Under the pieces are notes generated by a model. That model was not told the origin of the DNA and made no database searches. It saw only the letters and a program-made list of their open reading frames with translations. A stretch of DNA of 64,000 bases, from contig NZ_KI912107.1 of assembly GCF_000517085.1 (NCBI RefSeq), positions 3,407,980 to 3,471,979 of the forward strand. Direction: 5' to 3'. The stretch's first letter is position 1, and each line of letters starts with the position of its first letter. The DNA comes from Saccharicrinis fermentans DSM 9555 = JCM 21142. GTDB taxonomy: Bacteria > Bacteroidota > Bacteroidia > Bacteroidales > Marinilabiliaceae. Positions 61,788 to 64,000 of the stretch are shown piece after piece. The position numbers and the translations under genes were made by a program.

Positions 61788-64000
61788 TTAAAAGGTTAAG
61801 TTAACACCTAAAGTAAAAGTACGTGGTCTAGGATAGAAGTTGTTATCAATACCTTCGTCAACTTCTGGGTCAAGACCTGTGTATTCCGTAATTGTAAATA
61901 CATTTTGTACTGTAAAACTCACTCTTGCATTAATATCTTTTCCAGCAACTTTGTTAAAGTTGTACCCAGCACTTATATTATCCATTTTTAAGAACGATGC
62001 ATTTTCAACAAAATAATCAGAAGTAAACTGTCGTTTTACAAAGTTGGTTTTACTTAAATGAGTTGGCATATTCTTCCAGTAACCAATTTGTTGCATTTGA
62101 TCGTAAGATGCTCCTGACGCAACTTGGTTTAACACATAGTTATCGATATTAGCTCTTAACGAAGTTGATATATCGAAGTCTTTATAATTAAAGCGTGCAG
62201 AAAAACCAAACGTATATTCTGGAGCAGGACTATGGTAAACATATTTGTTACCATTATCTCCCGAGATAACACCTCCGTTACCTGCTAAATCTTCGTACAA
62301 TCCTTCAACTGGTTTACCATCCGACCCATAAACTTGTTTGTTCATAAAGAATGAATATGCCGGTTCCCCTACTCTTGTAACTTGAGTAATACCATTAAAG
62401 GCATCTCCATAAAGAATACCAATATAATCAGAATCATCGTTTAACAACAGTTTGGTAATTTCGTTTTTATTGTGCGAAAAGTTAAGACCTAAATTCAACG
62501 ACATATCTTGCTTAGAGATAGCCACAAAGTTTAAACCTACTTCAATACCTTTGTTCTCTAAACTACCAACATTAGTTAATAAATTATTGGAGAAGTTACT
62601 TCCACTTGGAATAGTAACCGTATTTAATAAATCTTCAGTCTCTCTAAAATAATAATCAATAGTACCGTTAATACGATTGTTCAAGAAACCAAAATCAATA
62701 CCGATATTTTGTGTGGTTGTTTCCTCCCACTTGATATCTGGATCGTAAGTCTCTGGACGTAGCGTTGGGATATACTCTCCATTAATCATGTAATAACCTG
62801 CAGCACCAGCTAAAGTATATGCAGCTTGCGCAGGATAGTCGTTACCTATATCTTGCTGACCTGTGATACCCCATCCTAATCTAAGTTTTAAGTCAGATAA
62901 AAAATCAACATCTTTTAAGAATGCTTCTTCATGAATTTTCCATGCAAAAGCAGTTGAAGGAAAGAACCCCCAACGGTTATCCTCATCAAAACGAGAAGAA
63001 CCATCGTAACGGAAAGTTCCTGTTAAAAGGTATTTGTTTCTAAATGCGTAATTTAATCTTCCAAAGAAAGAAACCAAATAATTCTCCGTAATCCAACTTG
63101 TTTTAACATCATCTATATTTCCACTAGCTACTCGAGTATATGAATTACCTTCTCTTTCGAAGTGTTGCCACGAGTAACCTGCTGTTGCGTCTACACGATG
63201 ACTTTCAGTAAGTTCTTTGTTATAGTTTAAATAGAAATCAAGCAAATTGTTTTTATTTGTTCCACCATAATCATTTAATTTTCCTTCTCCACTCGCTTCA
63301 GAAAGCGTAGATGGTGAAGTAATTGGACGGTTATTATGTCCGTCACTCTCGTTATAGTCAGTTGCTAAATTCAACGACGCTTTCAATTCTGGTAAGAAAG
63401 GCAATTTATAGTCCAGCTTTAAGTTACCTACAAAACGAATTACATCCGACTGATTATCTACAGCCATAGCTTGTTCAACCGGGTTTGGAGTACCTAAGTT
63501 AGCGCCATGGTTTTGCCATTGATAATACCCTCCAAACTCATCTGCTCCTTCTTCGTAAACAGGCTGAGTTGGATCCATTGAAATAGCCGATCCAATGGCT
63601 CCATCATCACCAAAGTTATGCTTACTGCTCATTAACTTGGCATTAGCATTTACTTTAAGATGATCATCCAATAACGAAGGACTTAAGTTTAAAGAAGCAG
63701 TAAATCTTTGCATATCTGTATTCTCTAGGATACCTGTTTGATCTGTATAACCTAACGAAACACGATAAGGTAGATTCTTATAAGCTCCTGAAGCTGCAAA
63801 ATTGTGATCGTGAGAAATTGCCGTGCGAAAAATTTCATCTTGCCAATCTGTATTTTCTGTACCTAGTAAATTATAATACGTAGGATCAAAAAGACCTTCG
63901 TTATCAAGAGCAATTTTTCTCATTTCGTCTCCAGAATAAACATCTACATAGTCTTCAGGGGTAGAAATCGATACACTTCCTGAATAAGAAAGTTTTAGCG
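61788..64000 (-). CDS. susC: SusC/RagA-family TonB-dependent outer membrane transporter, 5' part beyond window
   Basis: The reading frame remains open to the window end, so the gene starts outside; an internal ATG at 63923 is not the start. The visible 737 residues are the barrel: SRFDEDNRWGFFPSTAFAWKI, LKLRLGWGITGQQDIGND, INGTIDYYFRETEDLLN, SNFSNNLLTNVGSLENKGIE and the closing RPRTFTLGVNLTF ending in Phe. These are hallmarks of SusC family C-terminal barrels. The plug and carboxypeptidase-like N-terminal domain are not in the window. With SusD it imports starch oligosaccharides. Confidence 0.97.
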   Translation of the reverse strand, partial: LKLSYSGSVSISTPEDYVDVYSGDEMRKIALDNEGLFDPTYYNLLGTENTDWQDEIFRTAISHDHNFAASGAYKNLPYRVSLGYTDQTGILENTDMQRFTASLNLSPSLLDDHLKVNANAKLMSSKHNFGDDGAIGSAISMDPTQPVYEEGADEFGGYYQWQNHGANLGTPNPVEQAMAVDNQSDVIRFVGNLKLDYKLPFLPELKASLNLATDYNESDGHNNRPITSPSTLSEASGEGKLNDYGGTNKNNLLDFYLNYNKELTESHRVDATAGYSWQHFEREGNSYTRVASGNIDDVKTSWITENYLVSFFGRLNYAFRNKYLLTGTFRYDGSSRFDEDNRWGFFPSTAFAWKIHEEAFLKDVDFLSDLKLRLGWGITGQQDIGNDYPAQAAYTLAGAAGYYMINGEYIPTLRPETYDPDIKWEETTTQNIGIDFGFLNNRINGTIDYYFRETEDLLNTVTIPSGSNFSNNLLTNVGSLENKGIEVGLNFVAISKQDMSLNLGLNFSHNKNEITKLLLNDDSDYIGILYGDAFNGITQVTRVGEPAYSFFMNKQVYGSDGKPVEGLYEDLAGNGGVISGDNGNKYVYHSPAPEYTFGFSARFNYKDFDISTSLRANIDNYVLNQVASGASYDQMQQIGYWKNMPTHLSKTNFVKRQFTSDYFVENASFLKMDNISAGYNFNKVAGKDINARVSFTVQNVFTITEYTGLDPEVDEGIDNNFYPRPRTFTLGVNLTF

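Noticed and set aside
1-64000. CRISPR arrays, tRNA, rRNA or complete insertion sequences
   Set aside because: No regularly spaced repeats, cloverleaf-like sequence, rRNA signature or intact transposase was recognised by eye; a covariance-model and repeat search was not possible here.

Overview
The window is an AT-rich chromosomal segment from a member of the Bacteroidota, most likely a Bacteroidales/Marinilabiliales-type marine or anaerobic bacterium. Evidence for this is TAnnTTTG-type -7 promoter elements without clear Shine-Dalgarno sites, a SusC/SusD starch-utilisation locus, a fused MurF-alanine racemase, a type IX secretion (T9SS) sorting domain, a GldB-like lipoprotein, an ISAon1-like remnant and a queuine tRNA-ribosyltransferase without zinc cysteines. 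The exact genus cannot be read from the sequence. I saw no rRNA, tRNA, CRISPR array or intact mobile element.

Layout. 1-8.9 kb: the end of a uridine-kinase-like gene, an orphan sensor histidine kinase, small membrane proteins (DUF2752, TM2), lipoamide dehydrogenase, a DUF1573 protein, MeaB and a thioredoxin-fold lipoprotein. 8.9-9.46 kb is a gene-free scar with a decayed transposase-like fragment and a GC-rich island. 9.46-20.5 kb: CPA2 antiporter, CDF zinc-type exporter, M20 amidohydrolase, a 56-residue 2[4Fe-4S] ferredoxin, 5-formyl-THF cyclo-ligase coupled to a GldB-like gene, an SBF-like transporter, a beta-barrel protein, NAD synthetase and a Crp/Fnr regulator. 20.5-31 kb: MurF-Alr, thymidine kinase, a coiled-coil protein, RsmI, a lipoprotein, a nucleotidase, an MBL hydrolase and glycine dehydrogenase. 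31-38 kb (minus strand): DUF2490 protein, Ddl, RluD-like synthase, PASTA protein, rpmH, rsmG, ECF sigma factor, GT2. 38-47.5 kb: tgt, an LptF/G-like permease, an acyl-CoA carboxyltransferase/biotin-carrier pair, ispE, dnaB, pcm and a sugar phosphotransferase. 47.6-49.7 kb is a metal cassette: a regulator joining a heavy-metal-binding (HMA) domain to an AraC domain, and a Cu/Zn-type permease carrying its own C-terminal HMA domain. 49.9-64 kb (minus strand) is accessory carbohydrate metabolism: a polysaccharide deacetylase-SGNH fusion and an esterase, then a starch PUL of susC (cut by the window end), susD, susE, susF and two GH13 amylases.

How genes work together. SusC/D/E/F bind and import starch oligosaccharides at the outer membrane and the two GH13 enzymes cut them. 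MeaB plus the carboxyltransferase/biotin carrier fit a methylmalonyl-CoA (succinate-propionate) pathway. MurF-Alr and Ddl supply D-Ala-D-Ala steps of peptidoglycan synthesis. GcvP and lipoamide dehydrogenase could both serve glycine cleavage.

The most striking observation is at the end of the large GH13 amylase. The frame stops just after an A AAA AAC heptamer followed directly by TGA, and the -1 frame continues for 94 residues as a well-formed T9SS sorting domain. This is either a homopolymer indel or a frameshift switch that decides whether the amylase carries its secretion signal. Other points of note are the apparently leaderless HMA-AraC regulator, an intrinsic terminator with a UUCG loop inside the PUL, the zinc-less TGT and the deacetylase-SGNH fusion.
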